64,000 bases of DNA from the NCBI RefSeq assembly GCF_039535095.1, contig NZ_BAAAWN010000001.1, forward strand, positions 4,836,001-4,900,000, read 5' to 3'. Below the pieces are notes generated by a model. That model was not told the DNA's origin. It ran no database searches and saw only the letters and a program-made list of their open reading frames with translations. This document shows positions 48,485 to 56,672 of the stretch, piece after piece. Position 1 is the stretch's first letter, and each line of letters begins with the position of its first letter. The position numbers and the translations under genes were made by a program. The stretch is from Arthrobacter ramosus. Lineage in GTDB: Bacteria > Actinomycetota > Actinomycetes > Actinomycetales > Micrococcaceae.

Positions 48485-50488
48485 ATGGCGCAAATGGGGA
48501 AAACCAAGAATCTTGTCCTGGGGCTTGCCGCCCTGATGATTGCCGGCTCGCTGACCGCTTGTGATGACGGCCGCTCGGGGGCGGAGGGCGCGGCCAAGCA
48601 GCTCGCGTCGTCCCTGGCAGCGCTTGACGTCGGATCGCTCGCCGTCGACGGCAAAGACGCCGCAGCGGCGAACGAGCAGCTCAAGGCCGTGTTTGCGGCC
48701 CTCGATCCGGCCAAGCCTTCCGTTGAAAGCGGCCCTGTGAAGCTCGACGGCGACAAAGCGTCGGTCCCGCTCAACTTCACGTGGAAGATCGGAACCGCGG
48801 AGTGGAAATACACCTCCCAGGCCGCACTGAAGAAATCCGGCGACAAATGGGCCGTCCAATGGACCACGACACTCCTGGAGCCGGACCTGAAGGACGGCGA
48901 AGTCCTCGACAAGACCGTCAACTCGCCCTCCAGAGCCGATATCCTCGGAGCGGGGGACGCCAAATTGGTCAGCTACCGTCCGGTGGTTCACGTGGGAATC
49001 GACAAGACAACGATCGGATCGGCTGATCCTGCAGCTTCTGCGGCGAAGCTCGCACAACTGGTCGGCGTGGACGAAGCCGCGTATGTGAAACAGGTCCAGG
49101 CGTCCGGCCCGCAGGCATTCGTCAGCGCCATCACCCTGCGCGAGGACGGAAACCGGACGGTGACGGACCAGCAGATTGCGGCGATTCCGGGCGCCCGTGC
49201 CATCCACGATTTTCTGCCCTTGGCACCGACCCGCGCCTTCGCCCGGGCCGTGTTGGGTACCGCGGCTGAGGCAAGCGCCGAACAGATCCAAAAGGCCGGG
49301 GGTGCCCTTAAGGTGGGAGACACCGTCGGAACCGGCGGCCTGCAGGAACAATATGACGCCCAGCTCCGAGGCCAGGACGGGGTCTCCATCAAGACCCGGC
49401 CGCAAGGCATGACCGACGACCAGATCAAGGCAGCAAATCCGGATCCCCGCCGAGTGCTTTTTGCCGTCAATGCGAAGCCCGGCGATCCGTTGAAGACCAC
49501 CCTGGATCCGCGCTTGCAGCAGCTCGCCGAAGACACCTTGGCGGGCGTCGGCCCGGCCTCGGCCATTGTGGCGCTGCGCCCCTCCACCGGCGCCGTCCTC
49601 GCAGCGGCCTCCGGCCCTGGAAGCAACGGCTACAACACGGCAATGCTGGGCCAGTACGCTCCGGGTTCCACGTTCAAGATCGTTGATTCCCTCGCCTTGA
49701 TCCGCAATGGAATGACGCCCGATTCCAAGGTGGAATGCACGCCAACAATTACGGTCGACGGCCGGACCTTCAAGAACGCCGAAGGTTATCCGGTGTCGTC
49801 CCTCGGCTCTGTTGCTTTGCGGGACGCTTTTGCGCATTCGTGCAACACTGCCTTCATCAGTTCCCGGGACAAGGTCAGCCAGGTCCAGCTCGAATCTGCG
49901 GCAACTTCATTGGGATTGGCGGTCCAAGCCCCGAAGCTGGGGGCCGACGCGTTCCTGGGCTCCGTGCCGGGAAATGCTGACGGCACCGAGCACGCAGCTT
50001 CGATGATCGGCCAGGGCAAAGTGCTGCTTTCCCCGCTCGCCGCGGCCATTATGGCCGCCTCGGTGGCCCACGGCGCGCCCGTGTCGCCGCAGCTCGTCCT
50101 GAACCCCGGCGCAGTCTCACCCTCCGCGGGTGCCACCCCGACGGCGTCCGGCGCGCCGTCGTCGTCGGCGTCCCCCGCCGCGCCAGTGTCTCCCGCCCCG
50201 CCGGCGTCCGACAAGCCGGTTACGCCGGCGGAGGCAGCCGCGCTTAGCGACATGATGAGGGCCGTGGTGACCTCCGGCCACGCCGGTTTCCTCGCGTCGG
50301 TGCCGGGGGCGCCTGTGGGCGCGAAGACCGGGACGGCCGAATTCGGAAACGACAACCCGCCCAAGACGCACGCCTGGATCGTTGCAGTGCACGGAGACCT
50401 GGCGGTGGCAGTGTTCGTGGAAGACGGTGGGCTCGGTGCGACAACCAGCGGCCCTCTGCTCAAATCGTTCCTCACCGCGGCAGGCTGA
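48485..50488 (+). CDS. penicillin-binding lipoprotein with MecA-like NTF2 domain (class B PBP)
   Basis: A 667-residue D,D-transpeptidase of peptidoglycan synthesis. The N-terminus is a lipoprotein signal ending in lipobox LTAC, so the protein is lipid-anchored rather than held by a membrane helix. An NTF2-like MecA_N domain follows (about residues 35-150), then the PBP dimer region, then the transpeptidase with the three active-site motifs: STFK (near residue 395), SCN (near 452) and KTGT (near 614). An Ala/Pro/Ser-rich insertion precedes the KTG motif (about residues 540-580). The ATG at 48485 follows AAGAAGG. The MecA_N fold occurs in many Gram-positive PBPs and does not itself mean methicillin resistance. 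Confidence 0.92.
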   Translation: MAQMGKTKNLVLGLAALMIAGSLTACDDGRSGAEGAAKQLASSLAALDVGSLAVDGKDAAAANEQLKAVFAALDPAKPSVESGPVKLDGDKASVPLNFTWKIGTAEWKYTSQAALKKSGDKWAVQWTTTLLEPDLKDGEVLDKTVNSPSRADILGAGDAKLVSYRPVVHVGIDKTTIGSADPAASAAKLAQLVGVDEAAYVKQVQASGPQAFVSAITLREDGNRTVTDQQIAAIPGARAIHDFLPLAPTRAFARAVLGTAAEASAEQIQKAGGALKVGDTVGTGGLQEQYDAQLRGQDGVSIKTRPQGMTDDQIKAANPDPRRVLFAVNAKPGDPLKTTLDPRLQQLAEDTLAGVGPASAIVALRPSTGAVLAAASGPGSNGYNTAMLGQYAPGSTFKIVDSLALIRNGMTPDSKVECTPTITVDGRTFKNAEGYPVSSLGSVALRDAFAHSCNTAFISSRDKVSQVQLESAATSLGLAVQAPKLGADAFLGSVPGNADGTEHAASMIGQGKVLLSPLAAAIMAASVAHGAPVSPQLVLNPGAVSPSAGATPTASGAPSSSASPAAPVSPAPPASDKPVTPAEAAALSDMMRAVVTSGHAGFLASVPGAPVGAKTGTAEFGNDNPPKTHAWIVAVHGDLAVAVFVEDGGLGATTSGPLLKSFLTAAG

Positions 50489-50600
50489 GCCGGCCGCAGA
50501 CCGCTGGTGTTTGTTCTCTGGATGGACGTATTCTCAGGCTGTCACGCCGCGCCTTCTGCTGGAAGGTAACGCTAGAGAGCAACAGCAACGAGGGGAACCC

Positions 50601-50957
50601 ATGTCGACGCCGCAGCAAGGATTTCAGTCCGCTTACCCACCACCGTCCGATCAACGCCCTGTGAGCATGGGTCAGTTGCAGTGGTACATCGAGGGCATGA
50701 GGCACGCGCGCCTGGCGGCTGTGTTCGGCGTGATCGGAATCTTCTCATTGGGCGTTGTTTTCGGACCCTTGGCCATTATGCAGGCGAAGAAAGCCGAGGG
50801 ATTCGGGGTAGCGGCTCAGGAAGGAAAGATCCTCGGTTGGGTCGGGATCGGCCTGTTCATCTTATGGGTCCTGTTTTTCGTTGCCTACATTGTCCTGTTC
50901 GCAGCGATCATCGCGAACTTGCCACACACCCCGTACCCGGGCCGCACCGGCCCGTAA
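50601..50957 (+). CDS. small DUF4190-like membrane protein
   Basis: A 118-residue protein with a Pro/Gln/Tyr-rich N-terminus (STPQQGFQSAYPPPSDQRPV), then two membrane segments (LAAVFGVIGIFSLGVVFGPLA and ILGWVGIGLFILWVLFFVAYIV) separated by the basic QAKKAEG loop and the GK motif. This is the DUF4190 pattern common in Actinobacteria. AGGGGAACCC precedes the ATG at 50601. Function unknown. Confidence 0.8.
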   Translation: MSTPQQGFQSAYPPPSDQRPVSMGQLQWYIEGMRHARLAAVFGVIGIFSLGVVFGPLAIMQAKKAEGFGVAAQEGKILGWVGIGLFILWVLFFVAYIVLFAAIIANLPHTPYPGRTGP

Positions 50958-51029
50958 CGGAACATTCCTGACCGCGGCAGGCTGAGCTGCACAGTCCCTC
51001 TGGACACGACTTCCCGGCGGGTGCACAAT

Positions 51030-51051
51030 TAATTCAACGCTTGTTGAATTA
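51030..51051. promoter_or_regulatory. TetR operator upstream of the FAD monooxygenase
   Basis: Perfect 9-bp inverted repeat TAATTCAAC-N4-GTTGAATTA, A+T-rich in a G+C-rich surrounding, centred about 32 bp before the monooxygenase start. The TetR gene two positions downstream is the obvious ligand-responsive repressor. Confidence 0.8.
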
Positions 51052-51072
51052 GTTGCAACGGTGGGAGTGGCC

Positions 51073-52353
51073 ATGGACCAGCCTGAAAGCACGACATGCG
51101 TCATCGCGGGCGGGGGCCCGGCGGGGGTGATGCTCGGACTCCTTCTGGCCCGGTCCGGCGTCGACGTCACCGTCCTCGAAAAGCATGCCGACTTCCTGCG
51201 CGATTTCCGCGGCGACACGGTTCACCCGTCCACCATCCGACTCTTGGATGAGCTTGGGCTGGGCGAGGGATTCCGGGCTTTGCCCCAAAGCAAGCTCGGC
51301 AATTTCAAACTCCCCGCGGGCGGCAAGGAAGTGACCCTGGTCGACTTCGATCGCCTCAAGCCGCCCTACGATTACGTAGCCATGGTTCCGCAATGGGACC
51401 TGCTGAATTTCCTGGTGGACGCCGCACAGCAAGAGCCGCAGTTCACGCTCCGGATGAACACTGAGGCCACCGATCTGCTGTACGACGACGGCGGGAAGGT
51501 CGCCGGGGTGGCGTACCGCAGCCGGGACGCGGCGTCCGGAGAGGAAACCGGGACGGGGGAGCTTCGCGCGACGTTGACGGTGGCGTGCGACGGCCGCAGC
51601 TCGGTGCTCCGGCAGAAGGCAGGACTGGTCCCCCGCGAGTTTCCCGTGCCGTTCGACACTTGGTGGTTCAGGCTCTCCCGGCGCGCGGACGAACAGGGAC
51701 AGTTGGCCTCGATCATGCCCCGCTTCTCCGGCACCGATGTGCTCCTTAGCCTGACCCGCAAGGACTTCTACCAGATCGCCTACATCGCGGAGAAGGGCAA
51801 GGACCCGCAAATGCGCGCCGAAGGGGTGGAGAGTTTCCGTGCACGTGTGGCCCGCATCCGCCCGGATCTGGCGGACCGCGTGGACGAAATCAGGTCCATG
51901 GACGATCTCCATTTGCTCGATGTGAAGCTCAACCGGATCAAGCCATGGCACAAACCGGGCCTCCTCCTCATCGGAGACGCCGCCCACGCGATGTCTCCAG
52001 CAGGCGGTGTGGGGATCAACCTGGCTATCCAGGACGCCGTTGCCGCGGCCCAGCGCATCGCCCGCCCGTTGCTTCAGGGCACGCTTGGCGAGGCAGATCT
52101 CGCTTCGGTGCAGAAGCGGCGCTGGTTCCCCACCGTGGTGATCCAGAGTATGCAGCTCCTCATCCAAAAAGCGGTCTTCGGCCCCGCAGTGAGAGGCCAG
52201 TTGGTGGGCCCGCCGGGTCCGGTGGTCTTTATCTCCCGCCACGTACCCGGTTTCGGGAAACTTCCAGCCCTCATGATCGCCTTCGGGCCGCGGCCGGAGC
52301 ACGCCCCGGACTTTGCGCGCCGGAAGCCCACCGTGAACCGGAAACCGGCGTGA
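51073..52353 (+). CDS. FAD-dependent aromatic-ring monooxygenase (class A)
   Basis: A 426-residue flavoprotein monooxygenase of the PHBH/TetX/Rox group. The FAD fingerprint is VIAGGGPAGVMLGLLLARSG, the DG motif is VACDGRSSVLRQKAGL, and the GD motif is LLIGDAAHAMSPAGGVGINLAIQDA. FRGDTVHPSTIRLLDELGLG is typical of the group. It hydroxylates an aromatic compound or drug. The ATG at 51073 has GGGAG upstream; a GTG at 51061 is less likely. The perfect operator just upstream and the overlapping TetR gene downstream imply inducible expression, which suits detoxification. Confidence 0.9.
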   Translation: MDQPESTTCVIAGGGPAGVMLGLLLARSGVDVTVLEKHADFLRDFRGDTVHPSTIRLLDELGLGEGFRALPQSKLGNFKLPAGGKEVTLVDFDRLKPPYDYVAMVPQWDLLNFLVDAAQQEPQFTLRMNTEATDLLYDDGGKVAGVAYRSRDAASGEETGTGELRATLTVACDGRSSVLRQKAGLVPREFPVPFDTWWFRLSRRADEQGQLASIMPRFSGTDVLLSLTRKDFYQIAYIAEKGKDPQMRAEGVESFRARVARIRPDLADRVDEIRSMDDLHLLDVKLNRIKPWHKPGLLLIGDAAHAMSPAGGVGINLAIQDAVAAAQRIARPLLQGTLGEADLASVQKRRWFPTVVIQSMQLLIQKAVFGPAVRGQLVGPPGPVVFISRHVPGFGKLPALMIAFGPRPEHAPDFARRKPTVNRKPA

Positions 52354-52952
52354 ACAGGGGTCGCCGCCCGGGACAAGTGAGCAGCCGGGACGAGGTTCTC
52401 CGTGCGGCCCGTGAACAGTTCAGTCGCAAAGGATATGACGCCGCAACAGTCCGGGCCATCGCGGCCGAGGCGGGCGTGGATCCATCCATGATCAACCATC
52501 ATTTCGGCACGAAGGAACAGCTGTTCATGGCTGCGCTCGAGTCACCCGTGGACCCCAAGGACCACGTATCGGCTGTTCTGAGCGGGCCGAGGGAGGACGT
52601 TGGGGAGAGGCTGGTGACGCGCTTCCTGACCGTGTGGGACTCGCCCGCTGGGGCAGCCGGCGTCGCGGTCCTGCGGACGGCGATGCAACACGAGTGGAGT
52701 GCCGCGCTGGTCCGCGAGTTCATCCTGAACCGCGCCATCAATCCGCTTCTGGCTGGCCTTGGGGTGCCCGCGGAAGAGGCATCGTGGCGCGGAAACCTGG
52801 TGGGATCGCAGCTTTCCGGACTCATCCTGACCCGTTACCTGATCAAACTGGAGCCGATCGCTTCGGCGCCGCACGCGGTCGTAGTTCAGGCGCTGGGGCC
52901 GACAATCCAGCGGTATCTCACCGGCGCGGTAAGCGGCGAACTGTCGGCCTGA
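52350..52952 (+). CDS. TetR family transcriptional regulator
   Basis: A 200-residue repressor. The N-terminal HTH is SSRDEVLRAAREQFSRKGYD then AATVRAIAAEAGVDPSMINHHFGTKEQLF (about residues 12-60). The remainder is the helical ligand-binding domain (TetR C-terminal group with LLAGLGVPAEEASWRGNLVG). The GTG start at 52350 overlaps the monooxygenase stop by 4 bp, so the repressor is made with its target and probably controls the operon through the palindrome at 51030. Confidence 0.92.
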   Translation: MNRGRRPGQVSSRDEVLRAAREQFSRKGYDAATVRAIAAEAGVDPSMINHHFGTKEQLFMAALESPVDPKDHVSAVLSGPREDVGERLVTRFLTVWDSPAGAAGVAVLRTAMQHEWSAALVREFILNRAINPLLAGLGVPAEEASWRGNLVGSQLSGLILTRYLIKLEPIASAPHAVVVQALGPTIQRYLTGAVSGELSA

Positions 52953-52997
52953 GTGGGCGGCTGAGGAGTCCCCCGCGGTCCGTGGGAAGATTGGGCA

Positions 52998-54680
52998 GTG
53001 GCCCATATTGACGTTTCAGGCATCGACTACTTCCTCTCCGACGGCACCCAGCTGCTCAACGGTGTGACTTTCAAGGTCCCGGACGGCAGCAAAACGGCCC
53101 TGATCGGGCCCAACGGAACGGGAAAGACCACCCTGTTCAAGATCATCGCCGGCGATCTCACGCCTGACGAAGGCGTAGTGGGCCGTTCCGGCACCATGGG
53201 CATCATGCGGCAATTCGTCGGGCAGGTCCGCGATGAATCCACCGTGCGCGACCTGCTGGTTTCCGCCGCGCCGCCGGCCCTCGCCGCGGCTGCCAAGGCG
53301 GTCGAGGACGCCGAGCTAGCCATGATGGAGCACGACGACGAGCCAACCCAGATGCGGTACGCCCAAGCGATCGTGGACTGGGGAGACGCCGGAGGGTACG
53401 ACGTTGAGACCGTCTGGGACGAGGTCTGCATGGCCGCGCTCGGCATCCCCTTTGACCGCGCACAGCACCGCCCGGCGTCGAGCCTTTCGGGCGGCGAGCA
53501 GAAGCGGCTGGTGCTTGAGGCACTGTTCTCCGGACCGGATCAGCTGCTGCTCCTCGACGAACCGGACAACTATCTCGATGTTCCGGGAAAGCGTTGGCTC
53601 GAAAGCAAGCTCAACGAATCCAAGAAGACGGTCTTCTTCATCAGCCACGACCGCGAGCTGCTCAACAACGCCGCGGGGCGCATCGTGACGCTTGAACCCG
53701 GCATCAACGGTGCCGGCGCCTGGGTGCACGGCGGCGGATTCGGTACCTATGTGGACGCGCGTATCGACCGCAACGCGCGATTCGAGGAACTGCGCAAGCG
53801 CTGGGACGAGGAGCACCTGAAGCTCAAGGAACTCGTCATCATGTACAAGACCAAGGCTGCATTCCGCTCGGACATGGCCAACAAGTACCAGGCCGCGCAG
53901 ACGCGGCTCGCCAAGTTCCTGGAGGCCGGACCGCCCGAAGCCCTGCCGCTGGAGCAGAACGTGCACATGCGCCTCAAGGGAGGCCGCACGGCCAAACGCG
54001 CCGTGGTGGCTGAAAAGCTTGAACTCACGGGCCTGATGAAGCCGTTCTCCACCGAGATCTGGTTCGGGGACCGCGTGGGCGTGCTCGGTTCCAATGGCTC
54101 GGGCAAGAGCCACTTCCTGCGGCTCCTCGCTGCCGGCGGCACCGACCCGGAGCGCGAGCATTTGCCCGTTTCGGACGTCGAAATCGCTGAAGTTCCGCAC
54201 GAGGGCACCGTCAAACTGGGTGCCAGGATCCGTCCCGGATTCTTCGCGCAGACCCATTCCCGTCCGGATCTCCTGGGCCGGACGCTCCTGGACATCCTGC
54301 ACCGCGGTGACGAACACCGTTCCGGGCTGGGCCGCGAGGCCGCTTCCGGCGCGCTCGACTCCTACGGGCTGGTGGGTTCGGCCGAGCAGAAGTACGAGTC
54401 GCTCTCCGGGGGACAGCAGGCGCGCTTCCAGATCCTGTTGCTCCAGCTGTCGGGTGCCACGCTTCTGCTCCTGGACGAGCCCACGGATAACCTGGACCTG
54501 CACTCGGGCGAGGCCTTGGAGCGTGCCATCGACGCGTTCGAAGGCACCGTCCTGGCCGTCACGCACGATCGCTGGTTCGCGAGGTCCTTCGACCGTTTCC
54601 TCGTCTTCGGATCCGACGGCAAAGTCTACGAGTCCGCCGAGCCCGTCTGGGACGAGTCCCGGGTAGAGCGGGCCCGCTGA
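52998..54680 (+). CDS. ABC-F family ribosome-associated ATPase
   Basis: A 560-residue protein with two tandem ATPase domains and no membrane segment, the ABC-F layout. Domain 1 has Walker A GPNGTGKTTL and signature LSGGEQKRLVLEAL with DEPDNYLD. A linker rich in charged helices follows (RNARFEELRKRWDEEHLKLK, the P-site tRNA interaction region). Domain 2 has Walker A GSNGSGKSHF and LSGGQQARFQILLL with DEPTDNLD. ABC-F proteins act on stalled ribosomes, and some protect against antibiotics; the subclass cannot be decided. GTG start at 52998. Confidence 0.93.
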   Translation: MAHIDVSGIDYFLSDGTQLLNGVTFKVPDGSKTALIGPNGTGKTTLFKIIAGDLTPDEGVVGRSGTMGIMRQFVGQVRDESTVRDLLVSAAPPALAAAAKAVEDAELAMMEHDDEPTQMRYAQAIVDWGDAGGYDVETVWDEVCMAALGIPFDRAQHRPASSLSGGEQKRLVLEALFSGPDQLLLLDEPDNYLDVPGKRWLESKLNESKKTVFFISHDRELLNNAAGRIVTLEPGINGAGAWVHGGGFGTYVDARIDRNARFEELRKRWDEEHLKLKELVIMYKTKAAFRSDMANKYQAAQTRLAKFLEAGPPEALPLEQNVHMRLKGGRTAKRAVVAEKLELTGLMKPFSTEIWFGDRVGVLGSNGSGKSHFLRLLAAGGTDPEREHLPVSDVEIAEVPHEGTVKLGARIRPGFFAQTHSRPDLLGRTLLDILHRGDEHRSGLGREAASGALDSYGLVGSAEQKYESLSGGQQARFQILLLQLSGATLLLLDEPTDNLDLHSGEALERAIDAFEGTVLAVTHDRWFARSFDRFLVFGSDGKVYESAEPVWDESRVERAR

Positions 54681-54712
54681 CTTCCAGCCGGCTCCGGCCG
54701 CCGAGCCCGGAA

Positions 54713-54743
54713 ACCCTCGCTCACCTTTTTAGTGAGCGAGGGT
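54713..54743. repeat. hairpin of the GCTCGCTCACC repeat family
   Basis: A perfect 12-bp stem (ACCCTCGCTCAC / GTGAGCGAGGGT) with a T-rich loop CTTTTTA. No T run follows on either strand, so it is only a possible terminator for the ABC-F gene. The arms share the CGCTCAC core with the repeats at 43011-43205, and a further related piece (GAGAGCGAGCGTC) lies at about 54763-54776. Confidence 0.65.
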
Positions 54744-54796
54744 CGGCCTGAAACGCCTCAAAAGAGAGCGAGCGTCTGAGCCGTTCGGCCGGACGG

Positions 54797-54952
54797 GTGA
54801 TAGTGGCCTGCACGCGAAGTAAATGGAATGCACAGGCTGTGGCCCTGGTTGCAGCCATGGACGCGGTAGATGTCATTGTGACGGACCGGAAACCAAGCAC
54901 TGAAGAACGCACCCTACTTGAAAATCTCTCCGTGGAAGTTGTGATCGTATGA
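54797..54952 (+). pseudogene. C-terminal remnant of a DeoR-family regulator
   Basis: An open plus-strand frame reading AVALVAAMDAVDVIVTDRKP then STEERTLLENLSVEVVIV, ending at TGA 54950-54952. The VDVIVTD stretch and the terminal V-E-V-V-I-V match the end of the DeoR/GlpR sugar-sensing domain (typically VDVVITD ... AGVEVVIA). The helix-turn-helix and the rest of the sensor domain are missing, cut off near the repeat at 54713-54776. The stop overlaps the MFS start as ATGA, so the original regulator and transporter were probably co-translated. Confidence 0.7.
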
Positions 54953-56142
54953 CCACCAGCACCCGAACCGCTCCGAACGTCAAAGCCGCTGCAATCGCCA
55001 CTTTCCTGGTCTTCGGCATGAACGGGCTGGTTTTTGCCAGCTGGGCTGCCCGGATACCCGCCGTCACCCAAACCCTGCACCTGACGTCCGGACAGATGGG
55101 CACCCTCCTGCTGTGCACCGCCGTCGGGTCCCTTGTGGCGCTGCCCTCCGCGGGATGGGTTGTGGGCAGGATCGGTACGGCCAATACCGTTCGCGCTGCC
55201 GGGCTGCTGGCCGCCTCGGCCGGAGCGGCTATTGCCTTCTCCTTGATGGCCGGTTCCGTGGCCGCCACCGCGCTGGCGCTGTTTTTCTTCGGTGTGGGGG
55301 TCGGTCTGTGGGATGTGTCGCAGAATATCGAAGGGGCCGACGTCGAACACCGGCTCGGGCGCACCATCATGCCGCAGTTCCACGCCGCTTTTAGCGGGGG
55401 CGCCTTTGTGGGTGCGCTGATTGGTGCGTGGCTTTCCGAGATCGGCGTTGGACTTCCGGGGCACTTGCTCGTCATTGCCGGCGTCGTGGTTGTTCTCGCG
55501 TTGACGGCGCCGCGTTACTTCATGCCCCACGAAACCACAGGAACAACGCCCGACGGCGGCGCGCCCGCTGTCAAGGGTCCGTCGGCCTGGCGGGACTCCC
55601 GCACCCTCTTGATCGGCGTGGTGGTGCTCGGAGCGACCCTCACGGAAGGCGCCGGAAACGACTGGATCGCCAAGGCCTCGGTGGATGGCTTGAATACTTC
55701 CGAATCGACTGGAGCTCTTTTGTTTGCGCTCTTCGTGGCGGCGATGACCTTGATGCGTTTCCTTGGCGGCCGCGCGATCGACAGGTTCGGACGTGTAGCC
55801 GTGCTACGGGTCAGCATGGCCGCCGCAGCAGTGGGCCTGGCTCTCTTCGTTTTCGCGGGCAACCTCATCCTTGCCGGCGTGGGTGCGGCCCTTTGGGGTA
55901 TAGGCGCAGCCTTGGCCTTCCCCATGGGCATGTCCGCTGCTGCTGATGATCCGAAACACGCAGCCGCACGCGTCTCGGTGGTTTCGACAATCGGCTATGT
56001 GGCGTTTCTAGCCGGCCCGCCGCTTCTGGGATACCTGGGCGATCACACCGGCATTCACCTGGCCCTGCTTGCCATCGGGGCGCCGATCCTGATTGCCCTG
56101 TGGCTGGCCAGCGCCGCGAAACCCCTGCCGAAAAGCAACTGA
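54949..56142 (+). CDS. major facilitator superfamily transporter
   Basis: A 397-residue MFS permease with 12 predicted membrane segments, from KAAAIATFLVFGMNGLVFAS near the N-terminus to LALLAIGAPILIALWLASAA at the end. The motif between helices 2 and 3 is reduced (SAGWVVGRIG), and the polar central loop (HETTGTTPDGGAPAVKG) is typical. Helix 1 carries the FGMNG/SWAAR signature of the YbjJ-like sugar or multidrug group. Its start overlaps a truncated DeoR-type regulator, which suggests an original sugar-related role. The stop codon lies inside dispersed repeat copy C. Confidence 0.88.
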   Translation: MTTSTRTAPNVKAAAIATFLVFGMNGLVFASWAARIPAVTQTLHLTSGQMGTLLLCTAVGSLVALPSAGWVVGRIGTANTVRAAGLLAASAGAAIAFSLMAGSVAATALALFFFGVGVGLWDVSQNIEGADVEHRLGRTIMPQFHAAFSGGAFVGALIGAWLSEIGVGLPGHLLVIAGVVVVLALTAPRYFMPHETTGTTPDGGAPAVKGPSAWRDSRTLLIGVVVLGATLTEGAGNDWIAKASVDGLNTSESTGALLFALFVAAMTLMRFLGGRAIDRFGRVAVLRVSMAAAAVGLALFVFAGNLILAGVGAALWGIGAALAFPMGMSAAADDPKHAAARVSVVSTIGYVAFLAGPPLLGYLGDHTGIHLALLAIGAPILIALWLASAAKPLPKSN

Positions 56143-56197
56143 CTCGCAGTCGTTGTCGTTATGAAGGCTCAGAACGACAACAACTGCGAGTGAGTTG
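56136..56197. repeat. dispersed palindromic repeat, copy C
   Basis: The best-preserved copy: 25-bp arms (CAACTGACTCGCAG... and ...CTGCGAGTGAGTTG) with few mismatches around TATGAAGGCTCAG. It lies between the convergent MFS and TM-protein genes and overlaps the MFS stop codon. Confidence 0.85.
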
Positions 56198-56202
56198 GGT
56201 GG

Positions 56203-56616
56203 TTACGGCGCTGAGGTGGCGGGTGCCGAAGGAACAGCGCTCGGCGAGGCCCCGTTGGTGGGAGCGCCGCTCTGCCGGTTCCGGCCTTGGCCGCCCTGGC
56301 CGTTGAAGTTCTGGAACTGGCCGCGGCCGGGACGGGCCTGGCCGGCGTCCATGAGCTTGGTGACGCCGACGCCTGCGAAGAAGCCCACTGCGACCAGCAG
56401 CACGGCAAGGAGGATCTGCGTCAGGCGGCCCATCTTGAAGCGCTTCTTGGGCACGAACGGCTCCGGCGTCTGGGGTTGGCCCCAACCCTGCCCGGTGGGT
56501 TCCTGGCCGGTGGCTTGCAGGACCGCGGTCGGCTGTCCGGCGTGGGGCTGTTGGGTGTAGGGCGGCTGGGGCTCCGGCTGGTTCATGGGACCGGGCTCCG
56601 GTGCTGAATAGGACAT
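56203..56616 (-). CDS. single-pass membrane protein of unknown function in the macAB-like operon
   Basis: A 137-residue protein. The N-terminal ~65 residues are Pro/Gln-rich (EPGPMNQPEPQPPYTQQPHA), a basic KKRFKMGR precedes one membrane helix (LTQILLAVLLVAVGFFAGVGV), and the exported C-terminus is Gly/Gln/Asn-rich then Ser/Ala/Pro-rich. It follows the macB-like permease after 56 bp and is last in the operon. Its composition suggests an extracytoplasmic, flexible tail; no family is recognised. Confidence 0.7.
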   Translation of the reverse strand: MSYSAPEPGPMNQPEPQPPYTQQPHAGQPTAVLQATGQEPTGQGWGQPQTPEPFVPKKRFKMGRLTQILLAVLLVAVGFFAGVGVTKLMDAGQARPGRGQFQNFNGQGGQGRNRQSGAPTNGASPSAVPSAPATSAP

Positions 56617-56672
56617 TTTTGGATCTCCTGTTGGCTGTTTCTTTTAGTTGCTGGAGGTGGAACTGTGGGCGG

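Noticed and set aside
48485..50488. Interpretation as a mecA/SCCmec-type acquired resistance gene
   Set aside because: The NTF2-like MecA_N domain is common in native Gram-positive PBPs; no recombinase, attachment sites or composition shift mark a cassette.
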